DNA of 64,000 nt from contig WNNJ02003583.1 in NCBI GenBank assembly GCA_012934845.2, positions 1 through 64,000 of the forward strand. The letters are read 5' to 3'. The translations under genes and the position numbers were made by a program. Positions 21,601 through 32,992 of this stretch are shown here, one piece after another. Every line of letters starts with the position of its first letter. Positions within the stretch are counted from its first letter, which is position 1. Origin of the DNA: Pomphorhynchus laevis (taxonomy: Eukaryota; Acanthocephala; Palaeacanthocephala; Echinorhynchida; Pomphorhynchidae). A model generated the notes under the pieces. That model ran no database searches and was not told the DNA's origin. It saw only the letters and a program-made list of their open reading frames with translations.

Positions 21601-22585
21601 TCAAAGATAGTTGCCTATGTAGGGATTTCCAGCCGACTCTAAAAAGAATGCCGTATTTCCTGGTTGCACGACTGCGCTGATTCGTTGCATGAGCCGTCTG
21701 AATGCGCGTTTATCTCCGATTGACTGCCCCAACCTCGAACCAAGTTGCCTCAAAAACGTAGATGCGCTGGGGCCAACCGCGCCTAGTGTTTCGATTACGA
21801 TGATAGGGACGAACAAATACTGTCGATCTCGAAGAAGCGGTAGTTGGTTCGGTAAAGCTGCTTCGCGTGGGCTGCAACAGCGCTAGCATAAGACACCACA
21901 TAAGCGACATGGCAGGGTGATCAGGCAAGTAAAATCGCAAACAAGTATACGGCCAGCTTCCCATGGCATAAGTCTCAACATCGGGTCGTTTGCCATCATC
22001 TCGCGATAAGAATGCCGGTTCGAGATTAGAACGATCGTAAGCATAAGACAGAGCCAAAGTATTGTATATGCATACGTCCATGTACGACCGGACCGTAATA
22101 TGTCCAAACGATCCTGTACATTTGATATCCGAGCGTGCATCTCTATCTCGTGTGGTCGTTATCTTTTCCAAGATGACATTAGCGGGAATCAGCGTGAGTT
22201 GTGGTTCTAATTGAACATCATGACATGTTTCCCGTAGCATGTTCCCCATATCAATTGTCACTGCATTGTGTCGTATGAAAGTATGGACTTCTGATTTGCA
22301 CGAAAGTGCATGTGGGATATCGAAATCTTGGCCACAATTACATTTGGAGGGTTCGGTTTAATTTTTCTAGTTGTATCTGACAGCAAGGGTATCTCTGAAT
22401 TTGTTCGAGTTCAGAAATAATTTATTGTATAGGTTTCTCGGGTCAAGCCAAGCTGAAGAGCCGATCCTACTTGCGTTTTCGACGTCGGACTTGAGATTCA
22501 GCTGTCCGTGCTTCTCCGACATGTCTATTGGCACGCTTCGGAGTGTTCGGCCATCCATAGTTTTTGAGATATTTGATGCGATGGA
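21601..22585 (-). pseudogene. R4-like LINE, 3' fragment with endonuclease domain
   Basis: On the minus strand: GSSAWLDPRNLYNKLFLNSN, a decayed zinc motif, then LEPQLTLIPANVI, RDRDARSDIKCTGSFG and RSYMDVCIYNTLALSYA, the restriction-like endonuclease of R4-like elements. VIETLGAVGPSASTFLRQLG follows in another frame. Several breaks. Its 5' edge lies exactly at the (ATA)n tail of the minus-strand CR1-like LINE (22586-22599), so it sits directly downstream of that tail in the same orientation. No clear 3' hairpin was found at its end. Confidence 0.75.
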
Positions 22586-22664
22586 ATTATTATTATTATA
22601 CATTCAACAACATACGAGCATTAGCTCAAATAGCTGGCTCACAATAAGTTCGTAAATAAATTAA

Positions 22665-24077
22665 TTAGTTTTTAAAATAAGGAAATGCAACACGAAACAT
22701 TGCTTGATCCATTCGTAGTCTTCTTTTAAAAGCACTAAGTGAACTGCATCCAACGGTGTCTGCATCAAGGTTGTTCCACAGCTCAACAATTCTTCTATCA
22801 AATTGCATCGCGCCCAATTTCTGTACTCTGTTTCTTCGAATAGTTAAAGAATGACCGCGAAGAACATTTGAACAACGTAGTTGAACCCTACTCCGAAGAG
22901 GGTGATGAGGACGTTGGAATAAATGCCAAACAAGGCACATATCCATGTACCGACGGGTCCATGTGACGGTCTCAAGTCCTAATGATCTCAGTCTGTCTTC
23001 ATAAGGCAGCGACGCCAACGTTAGTGCTAGCTTTGTTGCCCTGCGAAGTACCCTCTCTGATTTCTTATGTTCATGCACAGTACGTGGGTATACAACCGGA
23101 GCTGCATATAAAAGTCTACTCAATACATGTGCTAAAATCAGAGGCCGAAGAGCAGTCGGATTAACGCGAACAAACGCGCGTCGAATCATACCTATCATTT
23201 TATTGGAGTTGGCACAAGCTTGATCAGTGTGCTTTTTGGTTGATAAATTAGAGGTAACCCATACTCCTAAATCTTTGTAACTATCGACACTTTCCACAAT
23301 ACAGTCCTTATATGTGTAACAAGCTGATGTTAGTTGCTTGCGAGCATTACCAATAATACACATGTGTTTGCATTTCGAAACATTTATCACAAGCTTGTTT
23401 AACGCCGCCCACAACTCCAAATTATCTATGTCAGTTTGCAAATTATCAACATCCTCACATGAATGAATGGGCCGCCATATTTTTAAGTCATCTGCATACA
23501 AACATGATCGAGAGCGAATGCACCCAGGCAAATCGTTAACATAAATGCTGAATAAAAGCGGACCCAAAACTGAACCTTGAGGTACTCCAATATGACATTC
23601 TCTAGACACAGAGAATGACCAATCGACAAGTACTCGAAAGCAACGATCACGAAGAAATTCTCTAATCCAATCAACTATTATGTTTGGGAGTCCAGTATTG
23701 ACAAGTTTCTGAAGAAGTAGACCATGATCTACTCTATCAAAAGCTTTAGAAAAGTCGAAGAATATAATGTCTGTATCGATATAATGTGTCTTATTCGCTG
23801 TCCAATCAAGATGAGCATCAAGCAAATTTGAAACAGTTGAATAACCCTCCCGAAATCCGTGCTGATTAGGGACTAAAATTTTTCCTACACGAAAAAACTC
23901 AACCATGTAGCGATGCACAAACCTCTCCAACACTCTACAGCAAATGCAGGTAATGCTCACCGGCCTATAATTCTCGACGGAAGAGCGATCTCCCTTCTTG
24001 AAGTAGGGAAGAACAATTGACTGCTTCCACACATTAGGAAGAGATCTTTCCAAGATTGACCTATCGAAAAATTGCAC
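22665..24077 (-). CDS. CR1-like LINE ORF2, reverse transcriptase part
   Basis: 470 codons: KGDRSSVENYRPVSITC, FREGYSTVSNLLDAHLDW, motif A FFDFSKAFDRVDH, motif B GVPQGSVLGPLLFSIYVNDL and motif C SCLYADDLKIW. The thumb and C-terminal domain end LSAFKRRLRMDQ. It continues from the endonuclease frame (24061-25632), from which it is separated by a single frameshift at about 24061-24077. Without that shift the ORF2 would be close to 990 codons. The 3' UTR is about 65 nt and ends in an (ATA)n tail at 22599-22586. Confidence 0.85.
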   Translation of the reverse strand: MQFFDRSILERSLPNVWKQSIVLPYFKKGDRSSVENYRPVSITCICCRVLERFVHRYMVEFFRVGKILVPNQHGFREGYSTVSNLLDAHLDWTANKTHYIDTDIIFFDFSKAFDRVDHGLLLQKLVNTGLPNIIVDWIREFLRDRCFRVLVDWSFSVSRECHIGVPQGSVLGPLLFSIYVNDLPGCIRSRSCLYADDLKIWRPIHSCEDVDNLQTDIDNLELWAALNKLVINVSKCKHMCIIGNARKQLTSACYTYKDCIVESVDSYKDLGVWVTSNLSTKKHTDQACANSNKMIGMIRRAFVRVNPTALRPLILAHVLSRLLYAAPVVYPRTVHEHKKSERVLRRATKLALTLASLPYEDRLRSLGLETVTWTRRYMDMCLVWHLFQRPHHPLRSRVQLRCSNVLRGHSLTIRRNRVQKLGAMQFDRRIVELWNNLDADTVGCSSLSAFKRRLRMDQAMFRVAFPYFKN

Positions 24078-25632
24078 AGAGAGGAACGCAAATTGAGCCT
24101 GCTAATCTGCGCAGATAAACAGAAGGTAGTAAGTCACAACCTCTTGAATTATTTGCTTTTAGACGGCGTAATTCGGAATAGACTTTAGCTGGCGTTATCA
24201 AATTGTCAAGGTCCAACTCAAGACACGTGTCAGAGTAAGTGTTCAGCACACTAGATTCCATACAAAAAGTTTGATGTTCATTTGCGGGCTCTACTGAAGT
24301 GCAATAGTGTGCCGCAAACTCTTCAGCTAGTTCATTCGCAGAAATGTCATAGAAGTAGTGACAAATCGAAGAATCAACAGCTCCCCTGCTTGATAGGTAC
24401 TGAAAAAGGACCTTTAAATCGTATTTACACTTGTTAGCTAATGCATTCTCAAATGCACACCGCTTCTTTCTCTTCAATGAATTGAATAAATTTCTTGCCT
24501 GTTTAAAAACATCATAACTACACTCCCCAACTTTGTAGCGATTGAAGATCAAATTACAAGTCCTCAATGCTGAACGTAACTCAGAATCGAACCAGGGAGA
24601 ATCTTTTCGACGTGTCCTGCTTCTAAGTGGAGAGAATAAAATAAGCAGCGACTCTAAGGTTCTCTGAAAGTAATTCCACGCGCCGTGTACTCCAACAACA
24701 GCGGGATCTGGCCAGGTAGCTGTTGAAAGTATTGACTTAATTGCACCTGTGTTGGTTTTGAAAGCATTAACCACTTGATTTTCACGCGGACCTCGAGTAT
24801 CTTCTTGAAACCTTAACCTAATGATCAATACGCAATGATCAGACATACCGATCGGGGCATCATAACGGATAGCGTTAATAATCTCACTGTTCGAAGATAA
24901 ACATACATCTAATAGAGATCTACTGTCACTAGCAAAACGAGTGTAATTTTGAACATGCTGAGTTAAACCACAATAGATGATACACTCCAGAAGGTCATAG
25001 GAAGCATGGTCACAAGTAGGAAAAGCCGTATACGAATTCCAATCAACCGAAGGCATATTCAAGTCACCAAGTATTAAAACATTGGAGGTACCTTTAGAAT
25101 AAAGTTCTACTTCCCCAATCAGTTTATCTGTGGCGGCCAAGGGTGAACGATATACTACCCCCAGAACAAGCGGAGCGGTATGCATGAATTTTACCCGACA
25201 CCACAAACTTTCGACTTTATTAGAAGAAGAAGTGCTAAGAATAGTTACTTTCACATCGTTGCTCACATAAAGAATAACACCTCCACCTCTTCCACTTTTA
25301 CGATCACTGCGGAAAACCAGATAACCAGGGATGGAGACTTCATTATCAGTAATATCACTATATAGCCATGATTCTGTGATAGCGAGTAATTTAGGACGAA
25401 TTAACTGAACTCTATATCTCAGTTCATCTATCTTCGATATAAGACTGCGAACATTACCATGGAGTATTTCACAATGCCCCAACATACCTCTGGGAGTATT
25501 CCTATCACCCCTTACACATCCAAATAACCCGGACGCTAAACCATTTAGACTCTGATAGGCAGAGTAGACGAGCCCGTTTCGATTACAGAATGCACGCGAG
25601 GCGACATGACTAGTGGGCTCCAACTCAGCCAA
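24061..25632 (-). CDS. CR1-like LINE ORF2, AP-endonuclease part
   Basis: 523 codons. The endonuclease reads LHGNVRSLISKIDELRY, LLAITESWLYSD, LGVVYRSPL, LILGDLNMPSVDWN and IGMSDHCVLIIRL, which includes the conserved catalytic Glu, Asp and His blocks. The linker region ends with LKANNSRGCDLLPSVYLRRL, which precedes the RT of the next frame. Its start lies inside the 3' end of ORF1: the two overlap by 88 nt in different frames. The frame is cut by one frameshift at its 3' end. Confidence 0.85.
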   Translation of the reverse strand: MAELEPTSHVASRAFCNRNGLVYSAYQSLNGLASGLFGCVRGDRNTPRGMLGHCEILHGNVRSLISKIDELRYRVQLIRPKLLAITESWLYSDITDNEVSIPGYLVFRSDRKSGRGGGVILYVSNDVKVTILSTSSSNKVESLWCRVKFMHTAPLVLGVVYRSPLAATDKLIGEVELYSKGTSNVLILGDLNMPSVDWNSYTAFPTCDHASYDLLECIIYCGLTQHVQNYTRFASDSRSLLDVCLSSNSEIINAIRYDAPIGMSDHCVLIIRLRFQEDTRGPRENQVVNAFKTNTGAIKSILSTATWPDPAVVGVHGAWNYFQRTLESLLILFSPLRSRTRRKDSPWFDSELRSALRTCNLIFNRYKVGECSYDVFKQARNLFNSLKRKKRCAFENALANKCKYDLKVLFQYLSSRGAVDSSICHYFYDISANELAEEFAAHYCTSVEPANEHQTFCMESSVLNTYSDTCLELDLDNLITPAKVYSELRRLKANNSRGCDLLPSVYLRRLAGSICVPLCAIFR

Positions 25633-27008
25633 GTGCGTCGCTTCACAATCTGAAAATTTTTCACATAGAGATTTGTTTCTCCTTTAGCAACACGAGATGA
25701 TAGTTCTTTTTTAACCTTCGATATTTTTTTTCGTTCTGATACATCAAGATCTTTCAGCAGTCGAATATTAGACCCTTTGAGACGGAACGAGTTTCTCAAC
25801 ATTAAGGTAGCATGAAGTTGGTTATGGAAGACAGCTTTGAGTAGTCGGGGTTTATTATTTAAAGCATTACGCTTACCTAGACGGAAAAGAGCGATAAGTT
25901 TAACTTTTTGGACTGTCTCAATGTCACAGGAGCCAAGTACATGTGCCAGAATAGACCTCAAACTCTGAATGTCGTCATTCAGTCGTGCTTGCGCATTCTC
26001 GAAGATAGACTCGGGCACATTAGCTAGAATAACTGAGCAACCTCTATTATATATCCGCTTATTTGAGATCACCCTATCGAGACCATCACAGGACACAGCA
26101 GATTGTGTATCTGTACATGCACGTAAGCTGGGTATTTGAGTATCCGTTTTAACAATATTCCGCAAGCTAGATAAGTCTGTCTGGGTATGTGAATCATGAG
26201 ACTCTAAAGAACTTGATGGTGACATCAAGGTGACGTGTGCGTTGCCCGAGGAAACGCACTGACCATCTTTGTTTGAGATATTACGAAATGTCGCATTGTG
26301 AGCATTCGGCATCTTCGGTGTATCACTTTGTGAAATCGCTTCATCAGACAGAATATATTTCGAGACTTCGTCATACGGTCTTGACACTGAATTTGGAGTT
26401 GAATAGGAAGAACGCAAATATCCCCGCTTCCAAATACGGGATGCTACAGGTCCATTGCTGCCTACATAAGCTCCAGTTGTCCGAGTTCGGTTGTCAATAT
26501 GTAAAGAAAGATCGGCAGAAGGACGATCAACGACAACGCATGTAATCATATCGTTCGTAGTCTGTGATACTTTAGGGACTGTATTATCAGCAATTTGTTG
26601 CAATTTGCGATCGCTTGTATTCTCATCAAGGGGAATAACGCAGGCAGTCGTATCATCACCAACCCGCGCATCCACAGGAACTACATTTTTAAAAGGATGT
26701 TGAGCTTTGGAAGAGGATATTTTATCGTCCATGAGAACGGTTCGACTTAGAGATTGGTTATGTGCTTCTTCAAATTCGACCAAACGTCTTCTCAAAATAT
26801 TAAGCTCCTTCACAGCACAAAAGCCACATAAATAAGCATCATCGGAATTCTTTTTTAACTTGCTCATACAAATAGTGGTCCAGGTGTCACACAAATCGTT
26901 CGAACACTGGACTTGGACAGATGTACACTCATCAATTATGCTTGCGTTTAGAGATACGGTGTTTACATTTGACTTCTTAGCTTTAAGCTTCGATGTTTTT
27001 CGTGTCAT
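25545..27008 (-). CDS. CR1-like LINE ORF1 (PHD-like finger, RRM-like domain)
   Basis: 487 codons, start ATG at 27008. Residues about 27-65 form a PHD-like zinc finger (QCSNDLCDTWTTICM and YLCGFC), followed by a short heptad-like stretch (ELNILRRRLVEFEEAH). A Ser/Thr-rich linker leads to an RNA-binding-like domain (GCSVILANVPESIFENAQ, VKLIALFRLGKR, RLLKAVFHNQLHATL) and a basic C-terminus. This is the family's usual ORF1 plan; it should bind the LINE RNA. No stop or frameshift is seen. The shared leader block lies about 50 nt upstream. Confidence 0.8.
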   Translation of the reverse strand: MTRKTSKLKAKKSNVNTVSLNASIIDECTSVQVQCSNDLCDTWTTICMSKLKKNSDDAYLCGFCAVKELNILRRRLVEFEEAHNQSLSRTVLMDDKISSSKAQHPFKNVVPVDARVGDDTTACVIPLDENTSDRKLQQIADNTVPKVSQTTNDMITCVVVDRPSADLSLHIDNRTRTTGAYVGSNGPVASRIWKRGYLRSSYSTPNSVSRPYDEVSKYILSDEAISQSDTPKMPNAHNATFRNISNKDGQCVSSGNAHVTLMSPSSSLESHDSHTQTDLSSLRNIVKTDTQIPSLRACTDTQSAVSCDGLDRVISNKRIYNRGCSVILANVPESIFENAQARLNDDIQSLRSILAHVLGSCDIETVQKVKLIALFRLGKRNALNNKPRLLKAVFHNQLHATLMLRNSFRLKGSNIRLLKDLDVSERKKISKVKKELSSRVAKGETNLYVKNFQIVKRRTWLSWSPLVMSPRVHSVIETGSSTLPIRV

Positions 27009-27058
27009 TATGTGTTTTGTTCCGCTGGCAAGTTGTTTTGTAAATGTATGTTTATATA

Positions 27059-27091
27059 TTGTGTGTTTAAGCTGTTTAAATTTTTTGTTCT
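27059..27091 (-). promoter_or_regulatory. Shared 5' leader block, copy 3 (CR1-like)
   Basis: On the minus strand AGAACAAAAAATTTAAAC is followed by AGCTTAAACACACAA. It lies about 50 nt upstream of ORF1 of the minus-strand CR1-like LINE. Confidence 0.6.
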
Positions 27092-27119
27092 AGTTGTTCT
27101 TTTTGTTTAAGTTGTTTAG

Positions 27120-27422
27120 AAATTATCTTGAATGGTCATCTGAAATTCCGCGTTCCATTGATTTGTGGTATTTTCTCAGACGAATTATGAAGGGTAATTC
27201 ATTGTCGACAAAGTGAAGCATTTCACTTACACAGCAGAGGGTACATCGAAGAAGAAAGCCAATCTTTGGCAAGCTAAGTGAGCTACGCAAAATCACGAAG
27301 GCGTCGTGAGCGCTCTATTCGGTCAACCGAATTCCGGCGTTATGAAGCTCGTTCACTGCGCAGCTTAGTGCGTTGTCGATGCTTGCTTGGCGCCAAGCAG
27401 CGCACACAGAAGCTGTGCGTCT
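27120..27422. other. Spacer without recognised feature
   Basis: No homology recognised. A short plus ORF here has no known motif. Confidence 0.35.
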
Positions 27423-28200
27423 TCAAGTGTGATAGTCTTGCACCTGGTTCTTGCATGTATAAGCTTTGCTCACATTCCTGCTTTCAGTGATCACCTCGCG
27501 CTTTTGGGAGTTTAATTGTAATTTAATTTCAACTCCTTCATCATGAATTTTTTGGATATCGGCCAGAATATCTTCCACCGTTCTGCCTAGGATCCAGTCG
27601 TCGAGGTACCATATGTTTAGACTGAATTTTAAGCTATGTACCAAACTGTTCACGGTGAGGCAAAATAGTATAGGGCTCAATGTGTCTCCCTGCTGAACGC
27701 CTTCAGCCGAGAGGATACGCTTGTTGCCGAATAAAAGCTCGCTCTGGCGATCGGTCCAATTCAAAAAAATGGTAAAATGTGGTATTTCGAGAGCGACGCA
27801 GCGCAGGATTGCATCTCTGCTCAAGCAGTTTAAGGCGTTGTAGTAGTCGAGTATTACCATCGTGTGGTTACAAATAGCCATGTCACGCATGAACACGCGA
27901 GATGCATGTATTGCCGCTTCAATTCCGCACAGGCTACCGACGCCCAGCTGTATTAGGAGAAAATGATTAGCGATTAGATCAGATGCGAATTGGCATGCCA
28001 GTTTATAAGCGATGAGGTGAATTGTAAATCTGCCGGCAATCGAATGGATACCACCATACTTCTTTAGGAAGGCGAGTAACTTTCCGCCGCATTGAATATT
28101 AGCAACGCTATCCGTTACCGTCCCCTCCTGAAGAACTGTAATTAGATTCGTCAAAGCCGTGACCAAGTGGCTTGCTGAGGCCCATGCTGAAAATTATGAG
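27423..28200 (-). pseudogene. LINE reverse transcriptase fragment of the YLDD group
   Basis: ORF 27423-28166 reads LGVGSLCGIEAAIHASRVF, motif A VILDYYNALNCLSRD, motif B GVQQGDTLSPILFCL and catalytic box IWYLDDWILG, with its C-terminal domain missing. It belongs to the same YLDD group as the RT at 1147-2398. Both ends are truncated: the 5' side abuts a CR1-like fragment near 28240. Confidence 0.75.
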
Positions 28201-28239
28201 AGATCTCGTAGGTGCATTTGGCTAAAGCCGTCAGTGACA

Positions 28240-29770
28240 CCGCGGATGATGGTTGTCGGGGTTTAGAACGAGATGGAGATTGGAGAGACGTTTGTAGATA
28301 GAAGAAAGACAGTTGGAGGCAGAAATGCCGATATCGTGTATGCAATGTGCGAGTGCGTGAGCAAATATGAGGATGTCATCGGCGTATTGCATGACGTTAA
28401 AGGAGTAAGTTTTGATAAACGGAGAGAGATCGCCAAGCAGAAGAGAGAAAAGAATGGGACCTAGGACTGAACCTTGTGGGACCTCGCAAAAAATAGGGAT
28501 GGGAGGGGATAATGATGAATTAGAACAGACGCGAACGGAACGGTCGGATAGATATGAGGCAAACCATGCTACGGAGGAGGCAGAAAAGCCGTAATCATAA
28601 CGAAGACGATAAAGGAGGACGGAGTAGTCGACAATTTTAAATGCGAAGGAGAGGTCGAGGATGATGAGAACACTATATATAGCCTTGTCTCGAGAAATGA
28701 GTAAGTCGTTGTAAACTTTCATGCAGGCGATTTCTGTTGAGTGATTAGAGCGGAAAGCGGATTGAAAAGGAAGGTACAGATTGGATGAAGAGAGATAAGC
28801 GTTGCTATGTATTAAGATTAGGCGTTCTAAGAGCTTAGAATAAGTAGGGGGTAGTGAAATGGGGCGATAGCTAGAAGGAAGGGAGAGGTCAAGCGATTGT
28901 TTCTTTAGGAGTGGACGAACGATTGCGGATTTCCAGTGTGCAGGGAAGATATCACTGCGAATTGACTAGTTAAACAAGGTTGTGAGAAATGAGGATATCG
29001 ATGAGCATATGGATTTAAGTATGTGGGTAGGCAGGGGATCGGCATATGAGGTTTTGTTGGGCAAGGGCATGAGAACAGATGAGACTTTGGAAGGTGAGAC
29101 AGGGAGAAAATTAAAGAGTTTAGGAGGATGAGGATAGGCGGGCCAGAGTGGGATAGGATAGAGTCCGGGGTGTGAGTCAGCAACGTGGATACTTTGGTTT
29201 GGAGAAATGACGAATAATCATTGATGTTGCACGGCGAAGAGGAGCGAGCAATGATTGAGTTAAAAGTATGCCATAGAGTCTTAGAGTTGAATGAAGTGAT
29301 GATTTGATGCTGCCAGAAGGAGTTGCATTTGGTACGTAATAGGTTGAGATGAGACCGGCGATGAGCAAGATAGGGATCACGGAAAGACGGAGTTATCGAG
29401 CGGAAATTACGTCAGAGAGAGCGGTGATAGACTCGAAAAGCATGACGGAGTCGACTTTTTGAGAGTAGGCATTGGATGTCAAACCATGGGGCACAGTGCA
29501 AGCGACGGTGTGGGTTTGGCTTGAAGGGCAAGAGAAGATCGAGAATGGATGTGAGTTCAGAGTCGAAAAGAAAGGCGAGATCGTGAGGAGTTGAATATGT
29601 TATTATGGGATAGGATAGAGACGATTTGAGTAAAGTAGAGCGGAGAAGGGAGAGGTCAAGATTTCTCCAAGGGCGACGAAGGATTGTAGGTGTGTGAAGA
29701 GCGGTGTGGTTGTGAGTGAGATCAAGGGTGACGAGAAAGTGATCGGATATACCAGGATCAGAGATGGACA
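28240..29770 (-). pseudogene. CR1/L2-like LINE ORF2 fragment (endonuclease end to RT)
   Basis: Close relative of the intact ORF2 at 17048-19957. From its 5' edge it reads SISDPGISDHFLVTLDL (end of endonuclease), then the linker in decayed frames, then RT (28231-28722): KVYNDLLISRDKAIYS, LIILDLSFAFKIVDYS, PQGSVLGPILFSLLLGDL and MQYADDILIFAHA. It stops at HLVLNPDN. It lacks the 3' UTR hairpin and tail, so its 3' end was lost after insertion. Several frame breaks. Confidence 0.8.
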
Positions 29771-32600
29771 GTGATGTGTATGCAGCAAAGAAGTTATCAA
29801 GAAGTTATACACTGGTATCCAAATCATTTTAAACTACCGGCGTGTAACACGAGCAAGGAATTTATTGACTTACTAGCAGATTGCTTTGAAACGTTTAACC
29901 GAACAACATCTACCTCGGATAATTCTCTGAAACGAGCGACTGTATTATGTCAGGTAATATTACAACGCATAAAGACTCGCAAGATAAGCTATATAATGAA
30001 AACAATTGAAAGACGTATCAAATTATGGAAGGTGCAACAATTAGGAGATTTATTAAAGGAAGCACGGTACTTGCAAAAGATGAAACAAGATGATTTTGTT
30101 CTCGTGCCCAACGTCATTCCCCGACCGTCCGGAGGGTAATAAATTTTATCGGAAATGGACATGTAGCGAAAGCATCCAGAATGCTCAAGAATGATTCAGG
30201 CGGTGGAGTGATACCTTTAGAGGAAATAGTAAACAACAAAACGGTATTGCAGCACTTGGAAGATATGCACCCAACAGCGTCTGAAGGTCTTACGAATTTA
30301 AAATTGACTGCTCCAATGGACAGATGTGCTGAACATCACTCAATAAGATTATTCAGCATGGATCATGAACATATTATAAAAACTGCAAGGCGAACACATG
30401 GTTCGGCAGGTCCCTCAGGAGTCGACTCGGAAGGATGGAGATCATTTCTTACAGCATTTGGTATGACTTCAAGAAGATTAGCGTGCATGATAAGTGAATT
30501 CGCCATCAAAATATCCACAGAGCACATTGAATCAAGTAGATTGGATGCGTATACGGTTAGTCGACTTATACCGCTGAACAAGAACCCGGGAGTCCGACCG
30601 GTGGGAATTAGGAAGTGCTACGCAGGATAATAGACCGAGCAATACTCGAACATATAGGCGATGAATTAACAAATGTATACGGATCTGTACAGCTATGTGC
30701 TGGACAATGAGGAGGGACCGAGATCGCCATACACACAGTTCGATCTTCCTTTTCAGCTTCCCCTGATAATTGACTTCTTCTGATGGATGCCAAAAACGCT
30801 TTTAACTCTGTTAATAGATCGCTCACCCTCGAAAATATGAAGTACATCTGCCCGTCCCTGAGTATAATTCTGAATAATACATACGCAAAGCCACCACAGT
30901 TAACAGTCGGTGGGATCTCTTTGAAGTCAGCTGAAGGATTCACTCAAGGAGATCCTCTATCTATGGCAGCCTTTGCTGCCGCGTCCTTACCGTTTATCGA
31001 AAAGCTGAGACAAAATTTTCCTAGTGCTCAGCACTGTTGGTATGCAGATGATGGTGCTTGCGTAGGAAAGGCAGAAGATTTAGTAAAGGTGTGGGAGCTA
31101 GTAAAACGATATGGACCAGCTTACGGATACAATGTAAATCCGGAAAAGTGTGTAATTTTAACACGAGAAAATATTGGAGATACAAATCTTTTTGAGGAAA
31201 CTGGATTACAGATCCGAACAGATGGAGTCAAATACCTAGGCAGTTACATCGGAACGAACAACTATGTTGAACATCAAGTGAAGGAAAAAATTAGAGAATT
31301 CAAGACGGACGTATCAAAACTAGACGATCTAATTACGAAGAATACTTTTGCGGCGTATCTTATGTTAAGTAGAGTTTTCCAACACCAATGGACATACTTG
31401 AAGAGAACATGCGAGACAAAGATTGAATGGTTTAAACCTCTAGAAAATGAATTATTTCAAAACACAATTACTTGGATACTTGGTATAGAAACTATGAATG
31501 AAGAATCTAAATCAATAATTCATCTACCATATTTCCTAGGAGGTTTGGGATTAATGAACCCAGCTGCGGAAGGCGAGAATGAATATCGGGTTTCGTACTC
31601 GATGTGCAAACCAAGCATCGATGGACTGAGAGGAAACGAACTACGTAATAAACAAAAAGTTTTACAAAATGAAGCGCATGATCAGAATAAGATTAAACAA
31701 AAGCTGGATTAACTCAAAATTATTGATTCCTCGGAACGAGATCTTAGTACAATATTGAGAAACGCAAGTGTCAAAGGAGCCTCGGCTTGGCTTACTTCAC
31801 GAACTTATACGGATAACAGACTTCTGAACTCACAAGAGTTTGAAGATGCGATAGCAGTGCGATATGCATGGGACCCTAAAACCCTAACTGGCTTTTGCAC
31901 ATGTGGTATGGATTTAAATGTAACACATGCATTGTCGTGTAAATGTGAAGGTCTCAATTACATTAGACATAATATAGTAGTCGATGAAATTATCAAACCG
32001 TTAAACGGGATCTGTAAACTGGTAACGAAGGAACCTATATTACAGCCAGTTCCGCATTCGATATATTTTGACAGATCGACTACTACGAAAGATAGAGAGG
32101 CCAGAGCTGATATTGGTTGCAATGGGCTATATGGGAATATCTGGGGGCGGTCCTATATGGACGTGTGTGTCTTCAACAATTTAGCACCTTCATATTCCTT
32201 AGAGCGCATGACTGATCCATTTACATACCACGAAAGTCGAAAAAACGCAAAGTACACAGAAAGAATTACAAGAATTGAGCAAGCGGCATTCCACCCGATG
32301 ATTTTCTCGACAGTTGGAGGAATAGGTCCTGTAGCATACATTGTGATTAAGCGGATTGCCACTAGACAGGCAGAAAAATACGTAGATAGGTATGATGACT
32401 GTATAAGAAGAATGAGAACAAACGTTTCGATATCTATTGCAAAATCAGTGTCTATGACGCTAAGGAGGAGAAATTACAAAAGTATTAATCACAACTGAGT
32501 AATAAGGATTATAACGAAGATATAGGGACAAAGATATTATATTCTGACATTTATAAGACCCATTTAAGGGTGACTACTAATTTGTTAATAATATTTTGAA
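29771..32600 (+). pseudogene. R4-like LINE lacking its N-terminus, several breaks
   Basis: The first frame starts within the N-terminal domain (EVIHWYPNHFKLPACNTSKE), so the CXC module is lost at the junction with the CR1-like fragment. Pieces in order: 29771-30139, 30181-30630 (GSAGPSGVDSEGW, VSRLIPLNKNPGVRPVG), 30783-31712 (MDAKNAFNSVNR, AEGFTQGDPLSMAA, CWYADDGACVG) and 31755-32498 (KGASAWLTSR, CTCGMDLNVTHALSC, ARADIGCNGLYG, RSYMDVCVFNNLAPSY). Breaks: frameshifts near 30130 and 30615, stops near 30708, 30770 and 31710. 3' hairpin at 32557-32574. Relatives: 60312-62030 and 11400-14779. Confidence 0.85.
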
Positions 32601-32632
32601 TTATAAAAAAATTGTTATGATTATCAACTTTT

Positions 32633-32880
32633 CGATTCAAAGAGTTGAACGAATTACATACATCCACGGCAAGAACACAATATTGTTTATTCGACGTAAA
32701 TGATAATTTGAGGGAATTAATGACAAATTCAATTACTCCTTGTGATGATGCAAATTGGCTTTTTCCAGCAGCGTCTTGGAAGTCGAATTTTACAACCTCA
32801 ATGATTGCTTTAAATATTATACGTATCGTCACTTCAAGCATTGATATCGGTCGTATGCTCATAAATTCTTCGGGATAGCG
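32633..32880 (-). pseudogene. R4-like LINE, short RT fragment
   Basis: The minus frame gives SIRPISMLEVTIRIIFKAI, SSQGVIEFVINSLK and VLAVDVCNSFNSLNRK. These align with RPIGVGEVSRRI, the AGQ..G-E-AIH block and motif A of the R4-like RTs. About 80 codons survive. It faces the tail of the plus-strand R4-like copy. Confidence 0.65.
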
Positions 32881-32894
32881 GCAAGCCTATATAA

Positions 32895-32992
32895 CAATTA
32901 TTAATAAATTATTTAATTACTTGAATTTTATTTAGCAATTTTTAATTTATGAATATAAAATGCGTATACTCAGTTAGATGATCTGATTTAAC
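32895..32992 (+). repeat. Dispersed repeat copy
   Basis: Left arm TTACTTGAATTTTATTTAGC, then ATATAAAATGCGTATACTC and GATCTGATTT, as in the copy at 7604-7697. Confidence 0.6.
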
